Source: Sphingopyxis sp. H053
Lineage (GTDB): Bacteria; Pseudomonadota; Alphaproteobacteria; Sphingomonadales; Sphingomonadaceae
NCBI RefSeq assembly: GCF_001468225.1
Contig: NZ_LNRU01000007.1
Location: 1 to 64,000 of the forward strand
Length of the DNA stretch: 64,000 nucleotides
Direction: 5' to 3'
A program made the translations under genes and the position numbers. The notes below the pieces were generated by a model that did no database searches, had not been told where the DNA came from, and saw only the letters and a program-made list of their open reading frames with translations. Below are positions 1 to 9,400 of this stretch, piece after piece (the first letter of the stretch is position 1; the number at the start of each line of letters is the position of its first letter).

Positions 1-8
1 GGCTGGTG

Positions 9-236
9 ATGGGGGCAATCGTCCTGGGTCTTGCGCTGACCCTTGCCCTTGTCGCCGCGCTCGATCCGCCCGCGCCCCGTGCGTCCGCCCCCGCGATCTC
101 CGGGGCGGACGCACCCCCCGATTATGGCGACACGCTTCGTCGCTGCCGAACCGCCACCGAAGCCGATCCCGAATGCGAGGCGGCCTGGGAAGCGAAGCGG
201 CGCCATTTCTTCCGGACCGAAAAGAGCAAGCCATGA
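9..236 (+). CDS. TrbK-like entry-exclusion protein (5' end uncertain)
   Basis: Small protein of about 75 residues in the trb conjugation operon, just before trbL. It begins with a hydrophobic stretch (residues 2-18, GAIVLGLALTLALVAAL), so it is probably membrane anchored or exported. The C-terminal part (LRRC..A...DPEC..AW...RR.FF) is the usual tail of the TrbK-alt family found in alphaproteobacterial conjugative elements, which is thought to take part in entry exclusion. The frame stays open to the window edge, so the true start may lie upstream; family members are often somewhat longer. The stop codon overlaps the trbL start (ATGA), consistent with translational coupling. Identification rests on the C-terminal pattern and on position; function is inferred from the family. 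Confidence 0.7.
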   Translation: MGAIVLGLALTLALVAALDPPAPRASAPAISGADAPPDYGDTLRRCRTATEADPECEAAWEAKRRHFFRTEKSKP

Positions 237-1519
237 ACGACACCGGCGTCATCGATAATTTCCTGTCGGTCTTCTCGACCTATATCGACAGCGGGTTCGG
301 TCTGCTCGGCGGCGAGGTCGGCTTCCTGTCCTCGACGCTGATCGTGATCGACATAACGATCGCGGCGCTCTTCTGGGCATGGGGCACCGACGAGGATGTG
401 CTGCAGCGGCTGGTGAAGAAGACGCTCTATATCGGCGTCTTCGCCTTCATCATCGGCAATTTCCAGGCGCTGGCCACGATATTGCTCGAGAGCTTCGCCG
501 GGCTGGGCCTGAAAGCGGCAGGAAGCGCGATGGCGATCGGCGATTTCATGCGCCCCGGCATGATCGCGTCCACCGGCCTCGATGCCGCCGAGCCCTTGCT
601 CGACGCGACCGCCGATCTTGTCGGCCCGGTGGGGCTCTTCACCAACTTCGTCCAGATCCTGATCCTGCTGATCGCCTGGGTGATCGTCGTGATCGCCTTC
701 TTCATTCTCGCGGTGCAGGTCTTCGTCACGATCCTGGAGTTTAAATTGGTGACGCTCGCGGGCTTCGTCCTGCTGCCCTTCGCCTTCTTCGGACGTACCG
801 CCTTCATGGCCGAGCGCGTCCTCGGCCATATCATCTCCTCGGGCATCAAGCTGCTCGTGCTCGCGGTCATCACCGGCATCGGCACGACCCTCTTCCAGCG
901 CTTCATGGACGCGGGGCTCGGGACCGAACCCGACATCCGCGAGGTGATGGCGATCGCCCTCGGCGCCTTGACCCTGCTCGGTCTCGGCATCTTCGGTCCG
1001 AGCGTCGCCAACGGCATCGTGGCGGGCGGCCCGCAGCTCGGCGCAGGCGCCGCCGCAGGCACGACCCTCGCGGCCGGCGCCACGATCGCCGCCGGGGCCG
1101 CCGGCGCGACGCTGGCGGCGGGCGCGGCGAGCAGCGCCGTCGGTCGCACCGCGCTCGGCGCCTCGCGCGCGTCCGGCAGCGCTTCGGCATCCTATGCCCG
1201 GGGCGCGGCCGGGAAGAGCGGGATGCGGGCGTTCGGTGCGGGGCTCGCCAATGTGGCGCGTGACACGGCGCGCGGCGCGGGTTCGCCGCTCCGCGCCGCG
1301 GCTGACCGCCTGCGTCAAAGCTATGCCGCGGGGCAGGCGGGCAAGTCCGTGGCCGGCGCTGCCACCGCGAGCGACGGCGCGGCGTCGCCCCCGACCTGGG
1401 CGGCCGCCATGAAGCGACGTCAGGCCGTCACCTCGGGCGCCACCATCGCCTCGCAGACCCTCAAGGCCGGCGACAGCCATGGCGCCGGCTCCGCTCCCGA
1501 CATCAGCCAGAAGGATTGA
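233..1519 (+). CDS. trbL: P-type conjugative transfer protein TrbL
   Basis: Polytopic inner-membrane component of the type IV secretion (mating-pair formation) apparatus, equivalent to VirB6. The 428-residue product has several strongly hydrophobic segments between about residues 25 and 265 and ends in a long Ala/Gly/Ser-rich hydrophilic tail (about 270-428), the usual TrbL layout. The ATG at 233 was chosen because it overlaps the preceding stop by ATGA and the protein then begins with the expected MNDTGVIDNFL-type N-terminus; an upstream in-frame start would invade trbK. It is followed four bases later by trbF. The earlier trb genes (trbB to trbJ) must lie to the left of the window. Confidence 0.93.
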   Translation: MNDTGVIDNFLSVFSTYIDSGFGLLGGEVGFLSSTLIVIDITIAALFWAWGTDEDVLQRLVKKTLYIGVFAFIIGNFQALATILLESFAGLGLKAAGSAMAIGDFMRPGMIASTGLDAAEPLLDATADLVGPVGLFTNFVQILILLIAWVIVVIAFFILAVQVFVTILEFKLVTLAGFVLLPFAFFGRTAFMAERVLGHIISSGIKLLVLAVITGIGTTLFQRFMDAGLGTEPDIREVMAIALGALTLLGLGIFGPSVANGIVAGGPQLGAGAAAGTTLAAGATIAAGAAGATLAAGAASSAVGRTALGASRASGSASASYARGAAGKSGMRAFGAGLANVARDTARGAGSPLRAAADRLRQSYAAGQAGKSVAGAATASDGAASPPTWAAAMKRRQAVTSGATIASQTLKAGDSHGAGSAPDISQKD

Positions 1520-1523
1520 ACCC

Positions 1524-2207
1524 ATGTTTCGACGCCCGTCCCAACATTATGGCAAGTCCCCGGTCCCGGTTACGCCCTACCAGCGCGCGGCGCAGGTCTG
1601 GGACGACCGCATCGGCTCGGCCCGCACCCAGGCGAAAAGCTGGCGCCTCGCCTTCTTCGGCTGTCTCGCGCTTTCGGGCGGACTCGCCTCGGCGCTCGTG
1701 TGGCAGTCGCTCCGCGGCACGATCACCCCTTGGGTCGTCGAGGTCGACAAGCTCGGCGAGGCAAGATCGGTGGCGCCCGCCGATGCCGACTTTTCGCCGA
1801 CCGACCCGCAGATCGCATTCCATCTCGCGCGCTTCATCGAGCATGTCCGCTCGATCCCGGCCGATCCGGTGGTGCTCCGAAAGGACTGGCTCAGCGCCTA
1901 TGACTTCACCACGCCCAAGGGCGCGCAGGCGCTGAGCGATCACGCCCGCGCGAACGATCCCTTTGCCGAAGTCGGCAAGATGCAGGTCGCCGTCGATGTA
2001 TCGAGCGTCATCCGCGCATCGCGCGACAGCTTTCGCATCGCCTGGACCGAGCGCCGCTATCAGGATGGCAGCCTGGTCGAGACGTCGCGCTGGTCGGCGA
2101 TCCTGACCACCTCGATCCAGCCGCCCCGCACTCCCGACGCCCTGCGCCGGAACCCGCTCGGCGTTTTTGTCACCGCTATTTCTTGGTCGAAGGAGCTCAG
2201 CCAATGA
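1524..2207 (+). CDS. trbF: Conjugal transfer protein TrbF (VirB8-like)
   Basis: Bitopic inner-membrane protein of the conjugation channel, equivalent to VirB8. The 227-residue product starts with a hydrophilic segment containing PYQRAAQVWDDRIGSAR, typical of TrbF, followed by a single transmembrane helix (about residues 38-62) and a periplasmic NTF2-like domain ending in NPLGVFVTAISWSKEL, also typical of the family. The ATG at 1524 gives this standard N-terminus. The 3' end overlaps trbG (ATGA at 2204). Sits in the fixed order trbL-trbF-trbG-trbI. Confidence 0.93.
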   Translation: MFRRPSQHYGKSPVPVTPYQRAAQVWDDRIGSARTQAKSWRLAFFGCLALSGGLASALVWQSLRGTITPWVVEVDKLGEARSVAPADADFSPTDPQIAFHLARFIEHVRSIPADPVVLRKDWLSAYDFTTPKGAQALSDHARANDPFAEVGKMQVAVDVSSVIRASRDSFRIAWTERRYQDGSLVETSRWSAILTTSIQPPRTPDALRRNPLGVFVTAISWSKELSQ

Positions 2208-3040
2208 TCCGCCTTACCCTTCTTCTCGGCGCTGCCGCGCTCGCGCTGCCGGCGCAGGCGGCACCCGCCGATCCGCGCACGCAGGTCGGCCGCGCGAACG
2301 ACGCGGCGCGCGTCCAGCCCGAGCGCGCGACCTTCCTCAACGCCATCCAGAAATATGCCTGGGCCGATGGCGCGCTGTTCCAAGTCTACACCGCCCCCGG
2401 ACAGGTCACCGACATCGCATTGCAGGAAGGCGAGGAGCTTGTCGGTCCGGGGCCTGTCGCGGCCGGCGACACCGTGCGCTGGGTGATCGGCGATACGGTG
2501 AGCGGGACGGGCGCGTCGCGCCGCGTCCATATTTTGGTGAAGCCCACGCGCCCCGACATCATGACGAATCTGGTCATCAACACCAGCCGTCGGACCTATC
2601 ACATCGAGCTGCGCGCGACCCCCGCCACCTATATGGCGGCGGTCTCCTGGTCCTATCCGCAGGACGAGCTGATCGCGCTTCGCTCCGCCGAGACCGAACA
2701 GGCGCGGCTCGCTCCGGTTGCAGGCGGGATCGATTTCGCGGCGTTGAGTTTTGCGTATCGCATCTCCGGCGCGAAGGTCCCCTGGCGGCCGGTGCGCGTT
2801 TTCGACGATGGGCGCCAGCTCTTCGTCGAGTTCGGTGCTGCGATCGCAACCGCGGACATGCCCCCGCTGTTCGCGGTCGGCGAGAAAGGCGCGGCGGAGC
2901 TGCTCAACTACCGGGTCGACGGCCGTTACATGATCGTCGACCGCCTTTTCGATCGCGCTGAACTCCGGCTGGGGAGCGGGCGCGGCGCCAAGGCCGTGCG
3001 GATCGAACGCGAAACGCCGCGCGCGCGAGGCCGGTCGTGA
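2204..3040 (+). CDS. trbG: Conjugal transfer protein TrbG (VirB9-like)
   Basis: Outer-membrane/periplasmic core component of the type IV secretion channel, equivalent to VirB9. The 278-residue product has a signal peptide (MIRLTLLLGAAALALPAQA), then the VirB9/CagX-type beta domain with the recognisable block KPTRPDIMTNLVINTSRRTY and a C-terminal segment (YRISG..VPWRPVRVFDDG) that pairs with TrbI/VirB10. The start overlaps the trbF stop by ATGA, and the stop overlaps the GTG start of trbI. A further upstream start adds only a few residues and disrupts the signal peptide. Confidence 0.93.
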   Translation: MIRLTLLLGAAALALPAQAAPADPRTQVGRANDAARVQPERATFLNAIQKYAWADGALFQVYTAPGQVTDIALQEGEELVGPGPVAAGDTVRWVIGDTVSGTGASRRVHILVKPTRPDIMTNLVINTSRRTYHIELRATPATYMAAVSWSYPQDELIALRSAETEQARLAPVAGGIDFAALSFAYRISGAKVPWRPVRVFDDGRQLFVEFGAAIATADMPPLFAVGEKGAAELLNYRVDGRYMIVDRLFDRAELRLGSGRGAKAVRIERETPRARGRS

Positions 3041-4260
3041 CGGCGCCCGAACAGCCGGGCACGGAAGCTGTGCCCGCCGAGGCCGAGGTTGCGCCGATCG
3101 CCCCTGCGAGCCCCGATGCGTTCCGCTTGGCGGGTGAGACTCCGCGGGTCATGCGTCTGTCACGGAAAACGCTGGCGGTTATCGGCGGGGCCGGCGGTCT
3201 TGCGATTGCGGCATCGCTCATGTGGGCGCTGCGAACGCCGGCCCCGGCCGAGCGTCGGGAGCTCTATGAAGCGAGCAACAATGCGCGGCCCGACGCGGTC
3301 CCCGGAGCACCCGCCGATTATGGCGCCGTGCCGAAGCTCGGTCCGCCGCTCCCCGGCGACCTTGGCCGGCCGATCGTTGCGGCGCAGGGGAGCGGCGAAG
3401 CCATCCCCGTCCCGCCGATCGGCGCGGAAGGGCGCAATCCTCCCGATCCGCGCGTGGCGGCCGCCGAACAGGCGCGGCAGCGGGCACTGCAGGAGCGCGA
3501 GAGCGCCCAGACGAGCCGGCTCTTTCTGGGGGGCGGAACCGCAAGTTCCGCAGCAACAGATATTGTGCCCGCCGAGGCGGCCGCGCCCGAACAGGCGGCG
3601 GAGCCTCGCACGGCCAATGAGGGGCGGCGTCAGTTTCTGGCATCGGGTTCGAAACGGCCCCTCGAAAGTGGCGAGCGGCTGATCGCCCCGAGCTCCGCGC
3701 TGATCGTCCAGGCCGGGACTGTCATTCCGGCAGCGCTCATCACGGGCATACGCTCGGACCTTCCGGGCCAGATCAGCGCGCAGGTGACGCAGAATATCTA
3801 TGACAGTCCGACCGGGCGTATCCTGCTCATCCCGCAAGGGTCGCGGTTGATCGGCGAATATGACAGCGAGATCGCGGCGGGACAGAGCCGGGTGCTCCTC
3901 GCATGGGATCGCCTCATCTTGCCCGGCGGACGATCGATCCGCCTCGAACGGCAGCCCGGCGCCGACGCCGCAGGCATGTCGGGGCTGGAGGATCGGGTGA
4001 ACAATCATTGGGGCCGGATGGTCCGCGCCGCGCTCGTCTCGACCCTGCTCGGGGTCGGGAGCGAGCTCAGCGTCGGCGGCGACGACGAACTCGCCCGGGC
4101 GCTCCGCTACGGGATGCAGGACAGCACGAGCCAGGCCGGGCGCCGCATCGTCGAGCGCGAACTGGCGGTGCGTCCGACGCTCACCATCCGGCCGGGTTTC
4201 GCGCTCCGCGTAGTCGTCACCCGCGACCTTATTCTCGAGCCGCAGGCGGATTGGAGATGA
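3037..4260 (+). CDS. trbI: Conjugal transfer protein TrbI (VirB10-like)
   Basis: Channel component that spans both membranes and couples energy to the outer-membrane core, equivalent to VirB10. The 407-residue product has a short cytoplasmic N-terminus, one transmembrane segment (about residues 48-67, AVIGGAGGLAIAASLMWAL), a Pro-rich periplasmic linker and the TrbI beta-barrel domain from about residue 220, with the hallmark AGTVIPAALITGIRSDLPG and PQGSRLIGEYDS. It uses a GTG start that overlaps the trbG stop (GTGA), so coupled translation is likely. Its stop overlaps the next start by ATGA. Confidence 0.94.
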   Translation: MTAPEQPGTEAVPAEAEVAPIAPASPDAFRLAGETPRVMRLSRKTLAVIGGAGGLAIAASLMWALRTPAPAERRELYEASNNARPDAVPGAPADYGAVPKLGPPLPGDLGRPIVAAQGSGEAIPVPPIGAEGRNPPDPRVAAAEQARQRALQERESAQTSRLFLGGGTASSAATDIVPAEAAAPEQAAEPRTANEGRRQFLASGSKRPLESGERLIAPSSALIVQAGTVIPAALITGIRSDLPGQISAQVTQNIYDSPTGRILLIPQGSRLIGEYDSEIAAGQSRVLLAWDRLILPGGRSIRLERQPGADAAGMSGLEDRVNNHWGRMVRAALVSTLLGVGSELSVGGDDELARALRYGMQDSTSQAGRRIVERELAVRPTLTIRPGFALRVVVTRDLILEPQADWR

Positions 4261-4472
4261 GTCGGCTGCGACTTGGGCCGATCGTCGAGGAGAAGCCGGT
4301 CAAGGCTACTGTCGAACTCACGGGCAAGCTTGCGCGCGATCTCGCTGACTATGCCGCGGCACATGCGAAGGAAAATGGCCTGTCGGAGCCGTTGTCGATC
4401 GAACGGCTCATACCGCCGATGCTGGAACGGTTCGTCGCGACCGATCGCGGTTTTGCGAAGGCGCGGCGTTAG
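4257..4472 (+). CDS. DUF2274 family protein at the end of the trb operon
   Basis: Small 71-residue soluble protein encoded directly after trbI with an ATGA overlap. The block SRLRLGPIVEEKPVKATVEL and the helical remainder match the DUF2274 family, which almost always closes trb operons of alphaproteobacterial integrative elements. No biochemical role is established; position suggests a cytoplasmic accessory or regulator of conjugation. It closes the operon here: 50 bases follow before the next gene, which begins the cargo region. Confidence 0.85.
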   Translation: MSRLRLGPIVEEKPVKATVELTGKLARDLADYAAAHAKENGLSEPLSIERLIPPMLERFVATDRGFAKARR

Positions 4473-4522
4473 GCGGTAAAGAGTATTTTGTATGCGCACA
4501 CAGGGTCGATTATGATCGCCCT

Positions 4523-6391
4523 GTGGACGAGCATTTTGCTCCTGAGCGGCCGACCCAACCTCCGCGGCCTTGCACAACGAAGCCCGATCCCTCGGGCTTG
4601 CGGGTGCCATTCGCTGCATGCGGCGATGGCGTGGTTCGGCACGTCGAACAGATCGTATCGCACCGCGACGGCCCCTTTACCTGCCTTGGATGCAAGGAAC
4701 GACTGACCCTTCGGCTCCCGAAGAAGATGCGGAAGCATTTCGCGCACCAGTCCGACAGCCGATGCTCAGGCGAGACGGCCCTGCATCTCTACGCCAAGCT
4801 GCTGCTGGCTGCTGTCCGGTGGGTCACCCTGCCAAGCCTTGTCCTCCGCGAGGAGCGATTGGAGGAGGTCGTTTTCGAAGGCGGGCAATTCGCGCTCGAC
4901 GAGGTGAGGCTAGAGACATCGGAGGGCGATTTTCAGCCCGATGCCATGGTGTGGATCGGGTCCGATCGCCGCGCGGTGGAATTCAAGGTGTCGCACGCGG
5001 TCGATGAGGAGAAGCAGCAGAAGGTCGCGCGCGCAGGCTGCCCGATGATCGAGATCGATCTTTACGGAGTGCGTTGGCGCCAGCTTGATGGCGCCGAACT
5101 CGACCAGCAGATTTTGCACGACGCACCGCGGCACTGGATCCATCATCCGGATCGCGAGCGTTCCGCGCAGCGCCTGTCCGAGCGGGTCACGGCGGAAGCG
5201 ACGCGCAAGGGCGAGGCGCTCCGATGGCATATCCGGGAGCGACCGCAGAAGCCTCCCGTCGATACCGAATGGGTCGCGGAGATCATGGCCGACCTGCAAT
5301 ATGCCGAACTGGACTATCTGTTCGGGGCCAAGAGCCGGATGGGCCATTGGTTCACGGTAAGGCCGCAGCTTTGGCAGGCGGCGCTCGTGCATGCCCTGAT
5401 CTACACGCCGAGCATCAAATACTCGGCGGGATCGGACATCCATATCCATGGCGAGTGGCCGAACGAGGCCAATCTCGAGAGCGTGCTGCCGACATGGATG
5501 CTGCGCACCGACCTCAGCAATTACAAACCGAACGCGCTGGCAGCGGCCGGCTACTCGCGGGAGAGTTTCGGGTCGCCCAGCCAAGCCGTGACCGAATATC
5601 TCTTCAATCTCTTCACCGATCGGCAGGCTGTGGTGTGGGAGCGTGACGAGCAGCGCTTCTATGTCGACCCCGATCTTCATGCCCGCGTTCACAATCGCTA
5701 CGACCTTGAGCGCACCGTTGCCTGCATCGCCAAGGATGCCGGCCATCCCGATCCCGATGGTTTCAGCCGGCGCTGGATGCGGCGATATAATGTCGACGGC
5801 CGAAATCCTTGGAAGGTGGCGGCGGAAGGCGGCGATGATTTTCACGCGCTGGACAAGCGGGTCCGGGCGATCTTCGACATGTCGCGCAGCTATCGCGACC
5901 TTCCCATCGTCGACGATCTTTGCGGATTGCCCTTTCAGGAGTGGCGCGACGGTATCCGACAGAAGCGCGAGGCGAAGGAAGCCGCCGAGCGCAAGCGGAT
6001 CGAAGACGCAAAGGAAAGCCGGCGGCGGAACTTCGCCATTGCCGCGAAAAACGCGCTCAAGGACGAGGCCGAGACCTGGCTCGCATCGACGGTGGTCGAT
6101 GGAGTGCCGATCACCGAGTGGGCGTGTGGCAGCGACGATCTCTATTGGCGAGCCTTCAGCCATATCGAGCGCGCCGAGGACGTGAGGAAGCGCCGGGTTT
6201 TGGCGGCGGAAGCGGCGGAGGAATTTCGCAAGCGGCTCACGACCGCCTCCAACAAGGCCTTCCGCGATCCCGACCGCGCGCACCTTTTTCTCAACAGTGC
6301 GCACCCGAAGCTTGCCGGTCGTCGCCCGATCGAAGCTTGTGAGACCGATGCGGATTTGAGAGTCGCTCTGGCGCTTCTCCCGAAAGTGTAG
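4523..6391 (+). CDS. CoiA-like zinc-ribbon/PD-(D/E)xK nuclease-like protein
   Basis: Cargo gene of the element, 622 residues, GTG start. The N-terminus carries a zinc-binding pattern: Cys54-x2-Cys57, then HFAH at 72-75 and Cys81, followed by a nuclease-type core with Pro139-Asp140 and Glu153-x-Lys155. This is the arrangement of the CoiA competence-protein family, whose core is restriction-endonuclease-like. After about residue 180 the protein is long, charged and mostly helical, with a Lys/Arg/Glu-rich stretch near 475-515 that could form a coiled coil; no named domain is recognised there. Activity on DNA during transfer, or a role in defence, is inference. It lies 61 bases before another nuclease-like cargo gene on the same strand, so the two may be co-transcribed. 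Confidence 0.65.
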   Translation: MDEHFAPERPTQPPRPCTTKPDPSGLRVPFAACGDGVVRHVEQIVSHRDGPFTCLGCKERLTLRLPKKMRKHFAHQSDSRCSGETALHLYAKLLLAAVRWVTLPSLVLREERLEEVVFEGGQFALDEVRLETSEGDFQPDAMVWIGSDRRAVEFKVSHAVDEEKQQKVARAGCPMIEIDLYGVRWRQLDGAELDQQILHDAPRHWIHHPDRERSAQRLSERVTAEATRKGEALRWHIRERPQKPPVDTEWVAEIMADLQYAELDYLFGAKSRMGHWFTVRPQLWQAALVHALIYTPSIKYSAGSDIHIHGEWPNEANLESVLPTWMLRTDLSNYKPNALAAAGYSRESFGSPSQAVTEYLFNLFTDRQAVVWERDEQRFYVDPDLHARVHNRYDLERTVACIAKDAGHPDPDGFSRRWMRRYNVDGRNPWKVAAEGGDDFHALDKRVRAIFDMSRSYRDLPIVDDLCGLPFQEWRDGIRQKREAKEAAERKRIEDAKESRRRNFAIAAKNALKDEAETWLASTVVDGVPITEWACGSDDLYWRAFSHIERAEDVRKRRVLAAEAAEEFRKRLTTASNKAFRDPDRAHLFLNSAHPKLAGRRPIEACETDADLRVALALLPKV

Positions 6392-6452
6392 CGGAGCAGG
6401 CCGGAAGGAATTCCCGCTCGCGTGTGAAATCGCGATGTTCTAGACTTGTTCT

Positions 6453-9400
6453 ATGGACCAGCCCGACGATTCGGCCGATCAGCTTGCGGCAACACGCGCC
6501 ATCCTTCCCTCGGAATTCATGCGCCAGCTGAGACCCGACGAGTTTTCCGATAGCGGGTCCGAGCCTGCCTTCATCCTCGAAGCCTATGAGCTGGAGCAGC
6601 GCCTCGAGTATGTCACGGCGCGCAACGAGACCCATGATTTCGAGATTTTCTGTCGGAAGCTTTGCGAGCGGATCGTCTGCAAGAATCTGAAGCCTGCGAC
6701 GGGCCCGGAGGGCGGCGGTGACAGCAAGGCCGACAGTGAGACCTTTGCGGTCTCCGACGAGATTACGACACTTCACTATGTCGGCGAGGCCAACTCTGGA
6801 AGCGAGCGCTGGGCGTTTGCTTTCAGCGCGAAGAAGCAGTGGCAGCAGAAGGCGCGATCGGACATCGAGGGGATCGCGGCGACTGGGCGTCCCTATACGA
6901 AGGTGTTCGTCGTCACCTCGCGTTATGGCCGCTCCAAAGATGTCGCCAAGATTCAGGATGAGCTGTCAGAGAAATTCGGCTTTCGCGTCGAGATATTCGA
7001 CCGAAGCTGGATCATCGACCGGGTTCTGACGCACGGAAATCAGGATATCGCTGTCGACTATCTCGGAGTCGGTAAGCGAAACGAGAAGGCGCGTGTCGGG
7101 CCAGCCGACTACGCGCGGTCGCAGCAACTCGAAGATCTGGAGAAGGCAATCCAGGACCCTGCCGCTTATGCCGGCATCGAGGCGCAGCGCGTGACCGACG
7201 CCCTGCTCGCTGCGACGCTTTCGAAGGAGTTGGAGCGGCCGCCTTTCGAGACCCATGGGCGATTTGATCGGGCGATCCGCATCGCCGATCAACATGGTCT
7301 GCTCAGCCAGCAGATCGAAGCACGCTATCAGCGGCTTTGGACGGCCTTCTACTGGTTCGACGAGTTTGACCTCCTGGACCGCGAGTTTGACGCGTTCGCT
7401 GAACTCGCGTTTGGCTCGCCCGCGGCGCGACACGCGGAACGCCTTGCAAACCTTCTGCAATGCCTGATTACGGCGGTCGCACAGGGCTATCGTTCAGCCG
7501 AACAGGTTCGCCTCTCGGAACGCCGGTCCGCGTTGGTCGCTCGCCTCGAATTTTTTGCGGGTCAGAAGGACCGTCCCAACAATGCGCTCGAAGCGCGCAC
7601 GACCTCCCTAATGCTCGAGATCACCTCCCTTGCGTTCGATCGACGCGACGAAATCTCCCCCTTTTGGCAGGAAGCCGAAGCTATCCTCGAAGCGGCGTCG
7701 GGGCTCGCTGAATATGATGCCGAGCGGCTCGCGCAGCTGATCGAGGAGGTGGGGCCGCTTGCCGGGAACGATCCGGCCTATGGTGAACTGGTCGACAAGC
7801 TCGCAGACTTCATGGGCAAGCGGGTCGGCGAAGGCGAGAGTGGACGTATTTTGCTGCGAAGGGCGCGGCGGCTCGACACAAATGCGGACCGTCTTGAGAT
7901 AATTCGTCTGCTCGGACGGGCCACGCATCAACTCACCAAGCGCGAATATGCGGAAGAGCTCATCGAAGCGAGCTACATGCTCGCGGTCGCCTATCGGGGC
8001 ACCGGTACGCTCTGGGCTGCGCGTGCCGCGGCGCTGTTTGCTGTCGCATCGATAATTGCAGATTCGGAGCACGATAGCCATCCATCGGTCACCCTCGTTC
8101 CCGCGTTGATGCTCCTCATCTGGATAGACATCGAGTTGCGGCTGCTGCCCGAGGCGCTCGACGCGATCCGGATGGTGAATGGTTGCCGAAAGTTGCTGCC
8201 GCTCGACGACGCTTCGAAGGTTCGCGTCGACGAGAGGTTGAAGGAATTTGATGGCGTCCTCACTTGCCAGTTTCTCAACAGCTCGGCCGATGACTTCGAG
8301 GCGATGGCGGGCCTCCCGACGGTTCTGGAACGCCTTGGTTTGCCTATGTCCTGCGGCGCGCTTCTCTACGCCTTGGGCTATGCGGAGCGCCTGGGTGAAC
8401 GTCAGCCCGAGGAGGAGCCGGAAGGGGGACTTGAAGGCATGTTCGCGCGCGCGGCCAACCAGCCAGCGGGCGACCTCGGTGGTCGGCCGCTGGTTACCGG
8501 CAGCCCGCGACCGCACAGCATCGAGACCCGCGTTATCGGCATGCGCGTCGCGGTGCATCTATCGGGCAGCGACACAGCGCTGCTCGCCGGCCAAACCCTG
8601 CTGGCGGTTATCGACACGCTGTTTGCTACGGTTATCGGCCTGCGGATCGGAGCATTCGTCGAGCGCTTTGATATCGATCTCGTGGAAAGCGATGTTGCCA
8701 CAGCACCGAACGTTGATTTCGATGGCAATAACATGCGCGCCAAACTTCATTGGCCTGCCGGATCGACACCCGCCGATCATCTCGGTGAGAGCGGAACCCA
8801 TAGCCAATTCCTGCTTCTCTCAACGCTGATGCTCGTCGCGACCTCACTCGCCGACCGGCAAAAAATATCTCTGGAGAAGCTTTTTCGGGAAGAATCACTC
8901 CTTGAGCGCGTCAGCGCCGCAGTCGCGAGTTCGAACAGCCGCATCCGGGCGATGAACAGTCCAGCGTCGCGACTGACGGATTGGAACGAGCTATCGCTCG
9001 AGCGGTTTCCGCCGAAGGCCGACCGGCCGGTAATTGTAAGGGTGCCAGAGGCTGATCCCGAAGAAGAAACAATCAGCGAGCGATACGCGACTGGCGATCA
9101 CCGCAGCGTCGAAGTGCGCTCGATCTTGGACATTCCGCAATGGGAGCAGGCCCGCTGGATCGGCGTGATGCTCGGTCTGCAGCATGATCTCCCGATCGTC
9201 GGATTGCACTTTGAGGATCGCGAGGCGGGACGCCAAATTTTCGAGCGTTGGCGCGAACGGTTCGGCGCACGAGATGCCAAAGGGGCTATCCACATCGCGA
9301 TCTTGCGCGAACTACCTGGTCGGCCCCCGTCCCACTATGCGGTGCTATTGATGGCGGGAACTGAGCCAGGGGATTTCGCTGGTACGCTGGTGAGCATGCC

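Noticed and set aside
122..1525. 467-codon minus-strand frame opposite trbL
   Set aside because: TrbL is certain from order and hydrophobic pattern; the antisense product is polar and unstructured-looking.
4910..6304. 464-codon minus-strand frame opposite the CoiA-like gene
   Set aside because: No motif or start site, whereas the plus frame has a zinc-binding pattern and nuclease core.
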